DNA of 64,000 bases, from positions 9,235,297 to 9,299,296 of the forward strand of contig NC_063180.1 of the NCBI RefSeq assembly GCF_023159225.1. Reading direction: 5' to 3'. Shown here in pieces: positions 36,256 to 49,097 of the stretch. This DNA comes from Perognathus longimembris pacificus (lineage: Eukaryota; Chordata; Mammalia; Rodentia; Heteromyidae). Position 1 is the stretch's first letter, and each line of letters begins with the position of its first letter. The position numbers were made by a program, and so were the translations under genes. The notes below the pieces were generated by a model. The model was not told where the DNA came from and ran no database searches. It saw only the letters and a list, made by a program, of their open reading frames with translations.

Positions 36256-36589
36256 AAGTAAAGAGAGGAGGGGAGGGAGAGATGTATTTCTTCAAAAGGT
36301 GAGCAGACCTGGAAAATTTCAGATCTGAGTATTTGAAAGAGGCTAAATTGGGTCAGATTAGGCAATATTATTAACAAATCATGCCTATTTACCATTACGG
36401 AGATGAAAGTTTTCCAAAAGAAAAAGAAATACTTATTTTTTGGAAAGTGAAGTGTGTGAAGATAGGAGACAGTCTACTAGGGTTACTGTTGGGAAAAAGA
36501 ATCAGAGTGACTTTGCTTGGGGAAATTTGATTAATTGGAGGTAAAGCAATCATTGTTCTACATGTGTAACCAGTCAAATGTCATCGCTT

Positions 36590-36790
36590 GTGGCTGGGAA
36601 TATGGCCTACTGGTAGAGCGCTTACCTCGCATACATGAAACCTTGGGTTTGATTCCTCAGCACCACATATATAGAATAAAAGCCAGAAGTGGCACTGTGG
36701 CTCAAGTGGTAGAGTGTTAGCCTTGAGCAAAAAGAAGCCAGGGACAGAACTCAGGCCCTGAGTTCAAGCCTCGGGACTGGCAAAAAAATA
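36590..36790 (+). repeat. Dimeric tRNA-derived SINE, full length
   Basis: Head 'gtggctgggaatatggccta' to 'ttgattcctcagcaccac', second unit with 'ggctcaagtggtagagtg', end 'gggactggc' and an A-rich tail. An imperfect duplication ('gtcatcgctt' / 'gtcattgctc') flanks it. Confidence 0.9.
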
Positions 36791-37585
36791 AAAGTCATTG
36801 CTCTTCATGAGACATGTGTTCAGAAAATGGTAGCATGAACATGATCTGATAAAGGAGGTTTTGACCCTCCCATATTATAAGGCCACCCATTTATCTCTGC
36901 AGAGACCTGACTGAAGTATAGGTATCAATGAAAATGAAAAGTGAAGTGAAACGTTACTTAGGCAACTCTTACCGTGATGGCCCACTCTCAGAAGTATTCT
37001 CTACAATGAAGCAAGTAGAAAACTAGTGAATATATTGCTCTACTGTGTGGCTTCCAAGAGCAACGGTTTTAAAAATCAACCAAATGCATCTAACTAAAAG
37101 CAAATGTAGGTAGAGGGTTTATTCAGGTTTTCTCTTGGTTTCAATATAAAGATCCTTTAAACCAGAGATCAGAGATGTCCTGAGTAGCTTGCAATATAAT
37201 TAAGAATATATAATAGAAGTCAGCCTTTTTTTCTTTTTGTCTAAAAGTCTAGATAGTAGATAGGCTGTTTCGGTTAAGAAGCAAACTTGATTATATTATG
37301 TAGATGCTTACATAACGATTTAAGATGAACCATTAAAATGTAAGAAATTTCTCAGCTCTGAGGTCATGCAAAATATGGAGGCAACTGCACTTCTGGCCTT
37401 TGGTGAAAGAGTGAAGCTAGGTTGTTCCTTCTCCTGGTTTTCAGCAATATCATCTCAGCCAGTATGTAGGCACTGCTGATTACACTTACTAGGCTGTATC
37501 TGCTATTGTCCCTATAACCACTATACTGGCCCCATTACCCATTCTGGCAATGATCACAGTCAATCATAATAGGATAACTAGCATT
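36791..37585. other. Intergenic, no gene seen
   Basis: Unique sequence without recognised features. Confidence 0.5.
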
Positions 37586-37595
37586 CCAGTTCTGT

Positions 37596-37815
37596 TTTCA
37601 TTTTTTTTTTGTCAGTTTGAATTTGTGGCTTGTGCTTGCTGATTTGCTTCCTTGACTGGTACTGTACCACTTGAGCCATACTTCTGATCTTGCTTGTTGG
37701 TGGTTATTTTTGGAGATGGAAGCTCATGTATGTTTCTTCTGAGGATGACTTTAAAACTTAATCCTCTGGATTGCCTCCTGAGTGTCTAGAATTATAGGAG
37801 TGAACCCCTTGGGCC
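37596..37815 (-). repeat. Composite 7SL/tRNA SINE, diverged
   Basis: T-run at the left, then the antisense tRNA-like part ('actgtaccacttgagccata'), linker and 7SL-like 'tgcctcctgagtgtctagaa'. Confidence 0.7.
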
Positions 37816-38094
37816 TGTCTACTAGCATTCCTTTTAGCAGCATCATTACATATGGCAGCTAGCTTTCCTTGCTATTTCTGAGTGCTTGCTCCTTCCTGTG
37901 CTTTTCTAAGAACCTCAACACTCCAATATATTTGTGGTTCAACATAATCCTGTGAAGATGACATAGTTCCCTTGGGTAGCTGAGGAAACTGTGATTTGAA
38001 AATCAACTTCCATTGGCATCTAATGGTACCAGTAGGCATCCACACAACCAGCACACTCCTTTCCACATGATGTTACACCTAAAATCTAGATAAT

Positions 38095-38322
38095 TCTCCC
38101 TGGGCCCATTGGTTCATACCTGTAATCCTAGCTACTCAAGAGGCTGTGTCACGGCTGAAGCTAACCAGGGAAGAAAAGTCCATGAGACTCTTAAATTCAA
38201 TTAACTACCCCCAAAAAACAAAAAACAGAACTGTAGCTGTGCCTCAAGTGGTAAAGCTTATAGCCTTGGACAGCACCCAGGACCTAAGTTCAAACCCCAG
38301 CACTGGCACCCAAACAAACAAA
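38095..38322 (+). repeat. Composite 7SL/tRNA SINE
   Basis: 'cctgtaatcctagctactca', 'aagtccatgagactcttaaa', 'gtgcctcaagtggtaaagct', 'cctaagttcaaaccccagca' then an A-rich tail. Confidence 0.82.
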
Positions 38323-38699
38323 ATCTGAGATCATAGCATTTTGTTGTGATTTTTCTCCTTCTTTAGACATTACTTGTATTTTATTCTCCTGTATTCTGAA
38401 AAACTGATAGTGAGGAAGACAAGCTCTGGGACCTACTCTAAATGTATAAATTCCTATGTGATACACTGAAGTGATGCAATGAAGTGTTCCTCTGCTCTGC
38501 CCTTTGCTGCCCCATGTTGTGACCTCCCCTAAATGGTTCACACTGGATTTAACATGACTGCCCTTAGTTTAATTTGATTATATGGAGTTCATTCTTGAGG
38601 TTTTAAATATTTAATACCAATGGAGCATTTGGGAAAAAAACGGAATGATCAAGTAAGAAGTGCATGACCTCAATTTCTTCAATCTATATGGAGTTGATG

Positions 38700-38828
38700 A
38701 TTTTTTTTAATAGATTTATTTTGGGGGGAGGGGGTCAGTCATGGGCTTGAACTCTGGGCCTGAGTGCTGTCCCTGAGATCTTCAGCTCAAGGCTAGTGCT
38801 CTACCACTTGAGCCACAGCACCACTTCT
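38700..38828 (-). repeat. tRNA-derived SINE, truncated
   Basis: On +: T-run, 'cagtcatgggcttgaactct', 'ctctaccacttgagccacag', 'caccacttctg'. The flanks 'ttgatgatttttt' and 'ctgatgatttttt' look like a target duplication. Confidence 0.82.
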
Positions 38829-39660
38829 GAAGCTGATGATTTTTTAAAGGAAGGTGAAAATATTAAAAGTAAAACACAATGGTATACTTTTGTTTTAGCC
38901 AGATAATATGTTCAAGTCAATTGACATGTCTTGGCAGAAAAGAAAGCCCAGTGAATAATATGATTGAGAGCTACAGAAATGTTTATGCAAATATGATTTA
39001 ACCTTTATTTATACAGGAAAGAAGCCAAGGTTTTGTGAGTGAATGAAACTCCTCAGGTTTTATAGTTTTCAATAAGGAGAGTACATGGTCCCCTAGCAAA
39101 AATAGTCACAAAGGCTCATAGTTTGGCCTGTATAGTTTTTATTACTTCAGGAAATATTCACAAAGGCTCATATTTTGTTATTATTTCAGGAAATTTTTAG
39201 ATTCATATTGAAATTGAACAGGAAGCACAGAGTACCAGAATATTTTATCTGTATGTTATTTCAGTATTTTACTTCACATGACATTTTTAAGAAAATAACA
39301 ATACAATAACATATTTCATGTACTTGCAATTTATCTTCATGAATGTTTCTTTTTTTCTGGCCATCTTTTTAGTTGTAAGCATCTTACTTATATATTTGAC
39401 ACAAAACATTTTGCATAGTTACATAATATATGATTAGTTATGTATGTATCTATACCTATCAATGTAAGTTCTTATATGTAAATTAATTATAGTTTTAAAA
39501 CTTTTACATAATGCTAACTTACATGCCACATTGCATGTCATTATTTGACCTATATGTGATATCTTTGATCATATTTTCCCTTCAGATGAAGTGTTTGATT
39601 ACATTCTAAAGGCCATTAATATTTTTTAAACCCATGTAATCACCAAAGCACAATTATTAA
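38829..39660. other. Intergenic, no gene seen
   Basis: AT-rich unique sequence. A short internal similarity ('cacaaaggctcata' near 39107 and 39160) is the only structure noticed. Confidence 0.5.
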
Positions 39661-39664
39661 AAAG

Positions 39665-39886
39665 AGGCCAGTATAAGTGGCTCATACCTAGAATACTAGT
39701 TAGTCAGGAGGCTGAGATCTGAGGAACATGGTTTAAAGCCAGCCTGGGCAGGAAAGTCTATGAGACTCTTATTTCCAGTTAACCACTTAAAAGGTGGAAG
39801 TGGAGCCATGACACAAGTAGTAGAGCACTAGCCTTGAGTATAAGAAACTCAGGGTCAGAGCCCAGATTTTGAATTCAAGACCCATG

Positions 39887-39939
<53 letters not shown>
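39665..39939 (+). repeat. Composite 7SL/tRNA SINE with (CA)n tail
   Basis: 'ggctcatacctagaatacta', 'caggaggctgagatctgagg', 'gccagcctgggcaggaaagt', 'catgacacaagtagtagagc', ending in (AC)n at 39887-39939. The CA array makes Cys-Val frames that are not genes. Confidence 0.9.
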
Positions 39940-39942
<3 letters not shown>

Positions 39943-40681
39943 TGAGCTTTCCATGAAGTTTATAGAAAGTAATGAAAACGGTATCTTTTTTTCTGGCTGA
40001 CTTAAGTCCAGGTGACAGGTAGATGGTAGCATAAGTGAATTTCCTAGATAAAGAAGCTTTGTTTTGTAAATTCTGGCATTTTGAAAACACTCAACTTAAA
40101 AGTCATCTGCATGAATATTCAGTTTTCTCAAAGCTATTCCAATTGTTTTGTATATATTGTCCATGGTACTTTGTATACACATACATGGAAAGCACCTCAA
40201 TGATCATATGGGTGATGGCCTACACAGGAGAAAAGTTTGCCTCTTGGTAATTTATTTTTCACTGCAATAACTGTCATCCAATAATAACAGCTAAAGAATC
40301 AATTTCTAGATTGCCTTCTACTTCTGCATTATCTTCTTTTCTTTCTAGAGTTTTAGCTATGTAAACAAGTCATCATCTTTAAAACTAAGTGCCTCCAACT
40401 GAGAGGTAAAAGAAATTTAAGTCAAATGTGTGGGTGCAAAGCATAGATTTTTTTTCAAATAGCATGCTAATTAGTTTCACTGTGACACTTTCATACATGT
40501 GTATGATGGTCTACAATGGAGCTGGTCCAGTGGAAAAAATACATGGAACCTATATTTTTCTGAAATATAATGTATTTGAAAGCATACCATAAACTTTGAC
40601 CTTTAAGAATGATTATTTGCTAATTGCTGTGTGAAATAATCATTAGATATTTTTCCAATCTATTTTGTTACTATTTTTTTC

Positions 40682-40970
40682 TTGTTAAGAAGTACTGGGG
40701 TTTGAATTCAGGACCTGGTACTTGCTAGGCAAGTGGTCTACCACTTGAGCCACACTTCCAACCCTGCTGATTTAGTTATTCTTTTTTTGAAAGGTGATGC
40801 TTTTCCCTGGGGGCTGGTCTTAGATGAAGATACTTATATGTTCAGAATGCTGAGATTATAGGTGTTATACCACACCCAGCTTGTTCTTTGATACTGGGTG
40901 CTAGTCTTAAATGTAATCATATCTCCATCTACAAAATAGCAGGGATTGCATGCATGAGCCACTGTGCCTT
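40682..40970 (-). repeat. SINE cluster, diverged
   Basis: An antisense ID-like head at 40688-40765 ('tactggggtttgaattcagg' on +) is followed by 7SL-like antisense segments ('atgctgagattataggtgtt', 'gcatgagccactgtgcctta'). Boundaries are uncertain. Confidence 0.6.
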
Positions 40971-43288
40971 AGACCATTATTCTTTAAAGTGATTTCCAGT
41001 TACAGATGATTCTACATTGCATAGATAACCAACTTGTAAATTAAAATTCTGTACATTGTGAGTTGTTATCCTAAATAACCACTAGGGAAAACATTCTCAT
41101 TTTCTTTATAGGTGTTATCAAATAAATGGTGTTTGATAAATCATCTGATTTGAAGAAACAAAAAGGACAAAGTGATTAATGAACATACACTTAAAGAATT
41201 TTTGTAGCTTGTCTCCTCAAAATGAAAGTGAGGAGAAATAGAAATATTAGTCAAGAAATCTGGATTTGATTAATTTATCTTTCTATTATTTCTGGTTCAA
41301 AATCAGAATTTAATAGAAGACATTAAGTAAGTCATTAAATATGGTATCAGGGGAAATCTTAGAAACTTTTGGCCTGATTCTTCTACTTTATAGAAGACAA
41401 AACTGAGACTCAAAGACTTCCTAAAGGAATTAGTGAGTTATAACAGTTCTGGAATTAGATCCTAACTCTCCTTTTTCTCAGCACTCTTTTAATGTATTTT
41501 CTTTATTTTGAGATCCAAAGATGGCTGTACAGAAACGAGCTTCACACTTGGACTGGAGAGCCATGCTGGGCTGATTCCTCTAGACAAAATTTGAGTGGTA
41601 AGCTATATTAATGACCTTTTCTCTCTAAGCCCAGGTTGTCCTCCCTGAATGAATGGGCTGTGTTACTTATCCCTTGTTGTCTGCAATTCCTGGGTCCTTT
41701 TTATCTCTCAGCAAACTGAATTTTGTTGGGGGCATTTAATTTTCAGCCCTGTCTGTGATTGAATCTATATGTCCTTTTCCTTTTTGTCTGTCCTTGCACA
41801 TTCTCTTTATCTTCATTGTCATTAAGTATTTTATTCACTAAAGTCTTTTCTCATTTGTAACCTATCACTTGATTTTATTATTTCCCTTTACTCTTGGGCT
41901 CATTTTGAGTAATGTGTGTTTCTCCTGCTCTTTTCTCTCAGGAAAATAAAAAGAAGATACAAGACTGAAGGGAAAAGCATTTGTATTACAAGAAGTGAAA
42001 AACAAATTTTTGAGTTGCCTGTAACTGTCTTTCGTCTATAGTCTCCTCTATTGTAAATCTTTTCTTGGGATAAATAAAATAACCCTTTAATAATTTAAAG
42101 AAGTCCTTTAAATAAATTAACAAGTTCTTTAGAATGTCTTTTATATATTTAAAATATTGGTCAAAATAAATCAAGAAATAAAATTTTAATAGACTTTGTA
42201 GTTGTTAATTTTCTTCCTTTCTATTTATTATCTCATTAGGATGTAAGGCTTATTACATAAGGCTATTTAATATAACTACCACAGAGCTATTTTTAAAGTT
42301 TCATTTGGAGGCTGATAATTTCTTTGATGTTTTGTTGCTCAAGATACATTTGGGAGTAATTTCCAAGCTACATAGGAAAGCAGTTCTTTGTGGTGGCATT
42401 GCATTTTCTGACCCTCATCCATTATGATCTTAAAATCATATGCAAATGGCATATTAAGAACAATTTCATAGGATAGCCACATAAATTAAATAGTTTATTC
42501 TATAAAGACCTTATCAAATTGTCTATTGGCAACAAAGGCACAGAGAGCTATGTCATTGCTGCTCCTCTTGCTATTATTGAATTTGTATTTTTACTTCAAG
42601 TATTACAGATTAAACTTTGAACTCTGTCAGGAAGAGAAAAAGCACAAATCTGCCAACCTACCTTTTCTGTTTCCTGAAAAGCTCAGTGGGTAACTACCTG
42701 TGGAACTGGGGCTATAAGTAGCATTTTGTCATCATAAGACTGTTGTCAGAAATTTTATCTGTGTTGTGTGTCATTTCATTTTACTAAGTTATCGATTAGA
42801 ATCAAGAAAGATACAGCTTCTGCCCTTGTTGGCTTTTTACTGTCAAAATCAAATCAGAGAATCAATAAGACTAAAAGAAAATAAATCTTTAAAATCCATT
42901 TCAACTTGACATTTTCAAGGAGAAAATTACATGTGGATATTTACTATCATTGCCAGATAGATGACTTACTGCTTCTTTCATTTCACAATTCACATCCTTC
43001 TTTGCAAAGGAAATGCATATACATGCTCTGAGTTCATCTGCAGGGGTAGATCAAGTGTTAAAGTTCTATTGACTAAAATAAAAATCTTACAGCTCTCACT
43101 TAACCTTTGTGATCATATTCTGTAGAAGACAGAGAGAATGTGGCTTGGTAATTTGGAGTAAGACCAACACATAAGAAAGGAAGTGACTCAAGAAAGAAAG
43201 ATTTCTTAATTTTTCCTGATAACCAGTGCTGGGAATTGATTTCAAGTACCAATATATTACTAACTGTATTTTCTAAAGGAATCATTTG
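40971..43288. other. Intergenic, no gene seen
   Basis: Unique AT-rich sequence with no coding signal. AT richness rises at 42060-42190. Confidence 0.5.
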
Positions 43289-43372
43289 GGGCTGGGGATT
43301 TAGCTCAGCAGAAGAGTGCCTGCTTGGTGAGTCCAAATCCCCGAGTTTGGTCCTCAGGTCTGGAAAAAAAGA
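43289..43372 (+). repeat. ID SINE monomer with TSD
   Basis: 'ggggctggggatttagctca' head with B box 'gagtttggtcctcaggtctg' and an A-rich tail. It has no second unit. The flanking 'aaaggaatcatttg' / 'aaaggaaccatttg' is a 14-bp duplication with one mismatch. Confidence 0.88.
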
Positions 43373-44078
43373 AAGTTATAAAGGAACCATTTGTCAAAAT
43401 AGGTCAGTAGGATTATGAAAGATTGATTTTAGCAACTGATATTTGTACAAACAATCATACCAGGCACAAATACCACTGTTAAGTGTTAAGTTTGGGCTAC
43501 AAATTGCTCAGATACTTAATAAATGCTATTATCAACAGATTTTCATAGTGACCCCATGAATAAGTTCTTATATTTCCTATTGTATGGAGGAAATAAAAAG
43601 CATATCAATGTCCAGAATTCAAACTGAAGCATTTTGGGCAAGAAGGACTTAGCCTTGACTATAATGTTTCCTAACAGGAGTCACTTTTAATTCATGCTGC
43701 TTGATAGCATGTGAAATTTCAATTTAGCAGCCACCTAGAGAGCACCATCAGGTAAAGTCCAGTGTTCCTCTCAACCATGTATAAGGAGATCCTACCTTCT
43801 CATCAAACCTGGCTTTGCCTTGGATTAGTAGCTATCTCCACAAGTTTTTTTTTTCTAACATAAATCAGAAGTCTGCATATCCTCCACAATAATGCACCTT
43901 GCTTGGTTTTTGCAAAGATTATTTTGCATTGAAAATGCATTGTATGATCTTGGCCTCTACATCTCCACAGACAATGTTAAATTTCTTTTGGATTAGTGAA
44001 CCTGTAGTGAAGTGAACATAACATCTAAAGAGAATAGTGAAAAGCAGGCGCAATAGCTTACCAAATAAATTCATTTTA
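43373..44078. other. Intergenic, no gene seen
   Basis: No recognised feature. Confidence 0.5.
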
Positions 44079-44079
44079 T

Positions 44080-44131
<52 letters not shown>
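44079..44131. repeat. (TG)n microsatellite
   Basis: A pure TG array of about 26 units followed by a GCGCAC break. Confidence 0.95.
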
Positions 44132-44134
<3 letters not shown>

Positions 44135-44619
44135 ACATGTCATATTTGATCTACCCAGGAAATGGAGGTCTGGGTGGAACGTGCCTCCAGATTTCTGTCT
44201 TTGTTCAGTTCTGTCGTCACTACCTGGGATGTTTCTCCTCATAGTGGATCTTAGAAATACAAGACAGCAAGTCATATGTTAGTTCATAGACTTTTGTTCA
44301 GACATGGTCACTGTCACATCTGTGTACACTCTATTGGTCAAAGAGAACTGGAATCATGTGTACATTGTCTCCATCTATAGTGTAAGTTCTGTAAAGCCCA
44401 GGTCTGTTGCCCAAAAGGGTAATTCTGATATGGAGTGTAGTTGGAGAGGAAAGAATAATGTAGCCACACTCTGCAAAGAAAGCAGGTGCTTCAAAACCCA
44501 CTCTTTCATACTGTTGCTTTACCTAAAATATAGTTGAGAAAAAAATCTCGTGGTGATCTTGCAAAAATGAAATGAGATAATGTATACAAGCCAGGGATAA
44601 TATTTGTAATAATATCGAG

Positions 44620-46050
44620 TCTTTTTTATTGTAAAGGTGTTACTGTTACATAAGTAAGGTAATGAGTACATTTTAAAACACTGTTACCTCTCCTTTATTT
44701 TCTTCCACTTACCCCTTCCCATTCATCTCCCCCCACCAAGTTCTATAGTTCATTTGCAACAGAATGTCTAGTGAGTATCATTGTTGCATTAATTCATCAT
44801 TTGTCCTGCTGTTTCTGTGATTCCCTTTCCCTTCCATGGTCCTATGCACTTAGTGCTTGGGCCATCATGATCACCTACTAAGAATATCATAAACATTTTC
44901 TAGTTATTGCAAATGCAGGAAACCATGCAACCTATTTTTCTTTGGGCCTGGCTTATTTCACTTGATGTAATTTTTTTCCAGGTCTTTCCAATTCCTTATG
45001 AAGAATTAATGCCATTCTTTCTGACAGAAGCATAAACTCTATTGTTTAAATATGCTACATCTTCTTGATCTATTCATCTACTGAGTGGCATCTGGGTTGG
45101 TTCCATATCTTAGGTATGGCAAACAACACTGCAATGTACATGGTTGTGCTGGTAGGTGTAGTATGGCCTTGTTTGTCTCCATTTGAGTAAATGCCCAGGA
45201 GTGGGATTGCTTGGTCATAGAGGAGCTCTATGTTGAGTCTTTTGAGGAATTTCCACACTGCTTTCCAGAGTGGTTGAACAAGTTTACACTCCTACAAACA
45301 GTTTAATAGTGTTCCTTTTTGGCCATATCCCACATCTGTTGTTTTCTTGATAATGGCCATTCTAACTTGGGTGAGGTAGAATCTCAATGTTGTTTTGATT
45401 TGCATTTCTTTTATGGCCAGAGATGTTGAGCATTTCTTCATGTATCTACTGGACATTGTTATTTTATCTTCAGAAAAGTCTCTCTTTAAGTCATTAGCCC
45501 ACTTATTAATGGGCTAGTTGTTTCTTTGAGGGTTTGTTTTTGGGGGATTTAATTTTTTTGAGCTCTAAGTACATTTTAGATGAGGCCCTTGTCTTTTGAA
45601 TGGCTTGAGAATATCTTCTCCCAGTCTCTAGGATTTCTATTTATCTTACTAGCTATGTCCTTTGTCATGCAGGAGCTCTGCAGTTTAATTCAATCCCATT
45701 TATCCAACATTTCTTTGATTTGCTGGGCTTCTGGGTCTTTAGTAAGAAAGTTTTAACCTGTACCAAGGAGCCCTGGCATTTTCCCTATTTCTTCTTGTAA
45801 TATTTTCAGGGTATTTTGTCTTGCATTGAAGTCTTTGATCCATTTGCAGTTGATTCTGCTGTAATGTGATATATAAAGCTCTAACTTCAGTTTTCTACAT
45901 GTTTATCGCCAATTCTGCCAGCTCCATTGGTTGAAGAGGCTGGCTTTCTTCCATCCTGCTTTTGGATCCTTTATCAAAGATTAGATGGCCATAGATCTGA
46001 GAGTTAATTTCTGGGTTTTCAGTTCTATACATCTTTAGTCTCTTTTGCTC
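44620..46050 (-). mobile_element. LINE-1, 5'-truncated, ORF2 end and 3'UTR (antisense)
   Basis: + strand starts with the antisense L1 terminus ('ttttattgtaaaggtgttac', a pyrimidine-rich block). Minus-strand translation then gives ORF2 C-terminal pieces such as 'LNIELLYDQAIPLLGIYSNG' (45070-45258 frame), followed by broken frames up to about 46050. Non-functional. Confidence 0.92.
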
Positions 46051-47323
46051 TGGTTATTTTTGAGATTGGTTCTTGCTTTCTGCCTGGGCTAACCTGAATC
46101 ACAATTCATGGGAGACATATTCATGGAAAACAACATTCATTACATTTTCCAGACTTACATTTAAAAAAACCTGCTATAAGATTTTTTTTGGGGGGAGGAG
46201 AGTATCTCAACTTTGTAATCTCTCTGCTTCAGCCTGTTAAGTCTAAGATTAGTGACATGTGCTACCAAACTCAAAAGGATCAAGGGTTGTTGTTGTTTTC
46301 TGCACAGTTTTAGCACTCTGACTTCCATTTGGGAAATTAGGCTTTAGGTCATAAAAGTTTCAGGGTCATATCTGGTTCATTGATTTACTCTGCTGTTTCA
46401 TTTCTATCTTTTAAATTACCCATTGGTCTCCTGGACTCCTTTATTACAGACTTTTGAAAGCCTCGAGGGTTTTGGGTTTTTTTGTTGTTGTTTTGTGGTT
46501 AATTTTACACTCAATAAATTGAGGCAAACATAATAATTACTTCTAATTAATAAAAATTTGACTTGGAACTTGGGGAATTGAATTTGTTGTTCCAAATATT
46601 CACTGTATTGTACTTCTCTTTGTTAAATAGAAATCTATTCCATTGGAGGCCATGTTTTAGAACAGTGCACTATGCCCTGAGCCTGGCAGACCCAGGAAGT
46701 AATGTCATAATGGAGCTTCAGTTGTTTGCAGGATACTATGCTTTCAATTTGTTCATGAAAATGTAAGCAATTAACTAGTTAGATTGTAACTAGATGACTG
46801 GTTGCAAGCTGTGTCAAGTTTTTTCTACACCTCATCCTAAATTCTCTGCAAATGTTCCTGGGACACTTGGTTGGGAGTTCTTAGCAAACCTTCCATCGTT
46901 CTAGGAGCTGTCCAATTTTCCAGTTATCTGTTTGTTGGTCTAAAAAAAATCCCTTTTTACTCTAGAAAAGGTGATTGAGTTAGCAAACATTTATTTCTCT
47001 CGAAAAGATAATTTTTTTCTTTTACTTTCATCTTTGTCCTTTTGTCAAAGACTAATTTTCTTTTATTAGAAATAAATAGGAGAGAGAGAAATGGGGAGGG
47101 GGAAAGTGGGGGGAAATGAGGGAAGAGGTAACAAAGATAAGGAATGTATGCATAGACAGGGAAATGAAGAGAATTTTTATAAAACATGAGATAAAAATGA
47201 TAAGAAGGGACAGACTGTCCTTTTATCACTGTGCTGGGCTCTCTTCTGGCTTTAGTTAGAGTGTCATCAGGGAGCCAGTCAGGTGCTTCCTCAGTGATGG
47301 GGTGGGTATCACATTGTGTATCA
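46051..47323. other. Mostly unique; weak repeat traces
   Basis: 46170-46285 has a faint antisense 7SL-like SINE look ('tctctgcttcagcctgttaa'). 47075-47160 has the GA-rich block of an L1 terminus. Neither is secure. No gene recognised. Confidence 0.4.
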
Positions 47324-47337
47324 AAAACCTGCTCTCA

Positions 47338-47543
47338 GGGCTGGGGATATAGCCTAGTGGCAAGAGTGCCTGCCTTGGATACACGAGGCCCTAGGTTCGA
47401 TTCCCCAGCACCACATATACAGAAAACGGCCAGAAGCGGCGCTGTGGCTCAAGTGGCAGAGTGCTAGCCTTGAGCGGGAAGAAGCCAGGGACAGTGCTCA
47501 GGCCCTGAGTCCAAGGCCCAGGACTGGCCAAAAAAAAAAAAAA
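47338..47543 (+). repeat. Dimeric tRNA-derived SINE, full length, with TSD
   Basis: The best-preserved copy: head 'gggctggggatatagcctag', B box 'ggttcgattccccag', second unit 'ggctcaagtggcagag', 'cccaggactggcc' and an A tail. The flanks repeat 'aaaacctgctctca' (about 47324-47337 and 47544-47557). Confidence 0.95.
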
Positions 47544-48064
47544 AAACCTGCTCTCAATGACTTTTTTGGTTGTTCAAATAGCAATGCTTAGGTACACAAC
47601 CCATTAAGCTGAGGGATGTTTACACAGTCAGATTGAGTTTCCATTGTTTTGTTTTCAACTGGGAAATTCAATCAGAATGTCAACCAAAAGCGGGTTGGGC
47701 TGGGTCATTTTAAGAAATGGGTGGTTCTTGTATCCACTAGGCTTGATCCTCTTATTCCATAAGGACTGGCTTGTAAATGTATGGCCCTCAAGTTCACTAG
47801 CGTCTGCAAGTGTTGTCAAGGTGGAGATGGAGGGTGAAGGTATGGATTGTGCAGGGGTTCTAAAAAGACAGATTGTAGAGGCAGTGGTAGCCCATATTTG
47901 CAAATATTCATGCATCTGTTAGGGGCTTTGCCTTCATGGGTATTTGCCATCAGCCAACAGTGACTGCCTATGGCTAATAGGGTGGGGGATGGGTAGAGGA
48001 GTAGTGGGGTGACATGGGTAGAGATGAGCAGAGATTCCTCTGTTACTTAGTGTAAATTGGTACT

Positions 48065-48624
48065 TGTTGCGGTCTGGCTATACCTAAGAGACAGGCCCCT
48101 TCTCCCGCCCTGGGGCTGCTTGGTTGATTAGTCCCTCCTACTCCCTTCTGGGTTCTACGGGAAGAGATACCAAACCAGCCCCACCTCTCGTCTGTGAACA
48201 CATGTCTCATAATGGTGCCAGAGACCCCAGAGGCCCGGTCCTAGGGGGGCTGTGGTCCCCGCCCCTAGAGGAAGTTCCGTGACATCACCGTGATGGACAG
48301 TTCATTAGCCAATCATTAATACCCAGTTAGTCCCTCCTCTTCCTGCTGCCATTACTGTTATATAAACCCCTCCCTTGAATAAAACCCTTTGGAAGCCGAT
48401 AGACCATTGGACGATTCCCCCGGAATCTCTGTGCAATGCCTTCTCTTAAACGTAAGGGGGGCTGGGGACGCGTGGGGATTTCTGCAGCCCTATCTCTTCT
48501 CAGCTTGGCCCGACCGGGACACGCTCTGCCCTTCCACCGGAGGGAGCACAGTGCAGAGCCGAGTGTCTCCCACAGTTAGAGGCTTGACGTCTCCCCAGGG
48601 GGGATGTGGAGATTAAGCCCGACA
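48065..48624 (+). repeat. Solo LTR, class II (ERVK/IAP-type), with 6-bp TSD
   Basis: 560 bp starting TGTTGCGG and ending CCCGACA, flanked on both sides by GGTACT (48059-48064 and 48625-48630). Six-base duplications are typical of class II (betaretrovirus-like) elements. It contains a TATA box 'tatataaacccctccc' (from 48359), AATAAA at 48378, and is GC-rich relative to its flanks. No internal retroviral sequence remains, so it arose by LTR-LTR recombination. The frame at 48389-48616 within it is not convincing as a gene. Confidence 0.92.
48358..48384 (+). promoter_or_regulatory. TATA box and polyadenylation signal of the solo LTR
   Basis: TATATAAA at 48359-48366 and AATAAA at 48378-48383 lie only 12 bp apart, so the TATA box precedes the start of R closely. 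A compact U3/R layout as in betaretroviral LTRs. The promoter could still be active on + strand flanks. Confidence 0.6.
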
Positions 48625-48630
48625 GGTACT

Positions 48631-49080
48631 ATTTTTCTCCCCATATATTATTGTGTATATATGCAATTTCATATGCTTAGTTTCCTTTTTTAGTTTGAGA
48701 ATAAGGAAGTCAATGCTAGCAATCTCTCTCTTTGGAGAAACTCACTTTTCCTAAGTGGTTATACTGTAGGGTGAGATGGTATATACCCACACACTGGGCC
48801 AACCACCTGTGATGATTAAAAAATTAAAAGCTCCCCGGCATCAGTAGCAATCCATCCTAATAAATACCTTTAAGCAATGAAGATGAAGAAACCATTATCT
48901 CACATGAGGGTTCACAGCTTATTTTAATAATCTGAAAAGCAGAATAGTTGTTTTAAGAAGATCCTTTAAGGAAGTCAAGACTAGCTCATGAAATGAATGT
49001 ATTAGTAGGCATGCTGTTTCCTGGGAGATGGTTACAAGTAGGTAGTATGGGTTTGTTAAGGCTGTAGAAATGCCTAATGA
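48631..49080. other. Intergenic, no gene seen
   Basis: No recognised feature. Confidence 0.5.
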
Positions 49081-49097
49081 ATTATTTCTTCTTGCAG

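Noticed and set aside
39875..40090. Cys-Val repeat proteins (also 44037-44282, 50385-50645)
   Set aside because: Translations of (CA)n/(GT)n microsatellites.
43289..43372. Possible tRNA gene (A and B boxes)
   Set aside because: It is an ID SINE head with a poly(A)-like tail and target duplication. No cloverleaf with intact acceptor stem was evident.
48389..48616. 75-codon frame in the class II solo LTR
   Set aside because: Entirely inside the LTR R/U5 region with no recognised homology. More likely a by-product of GC-rich sequence.
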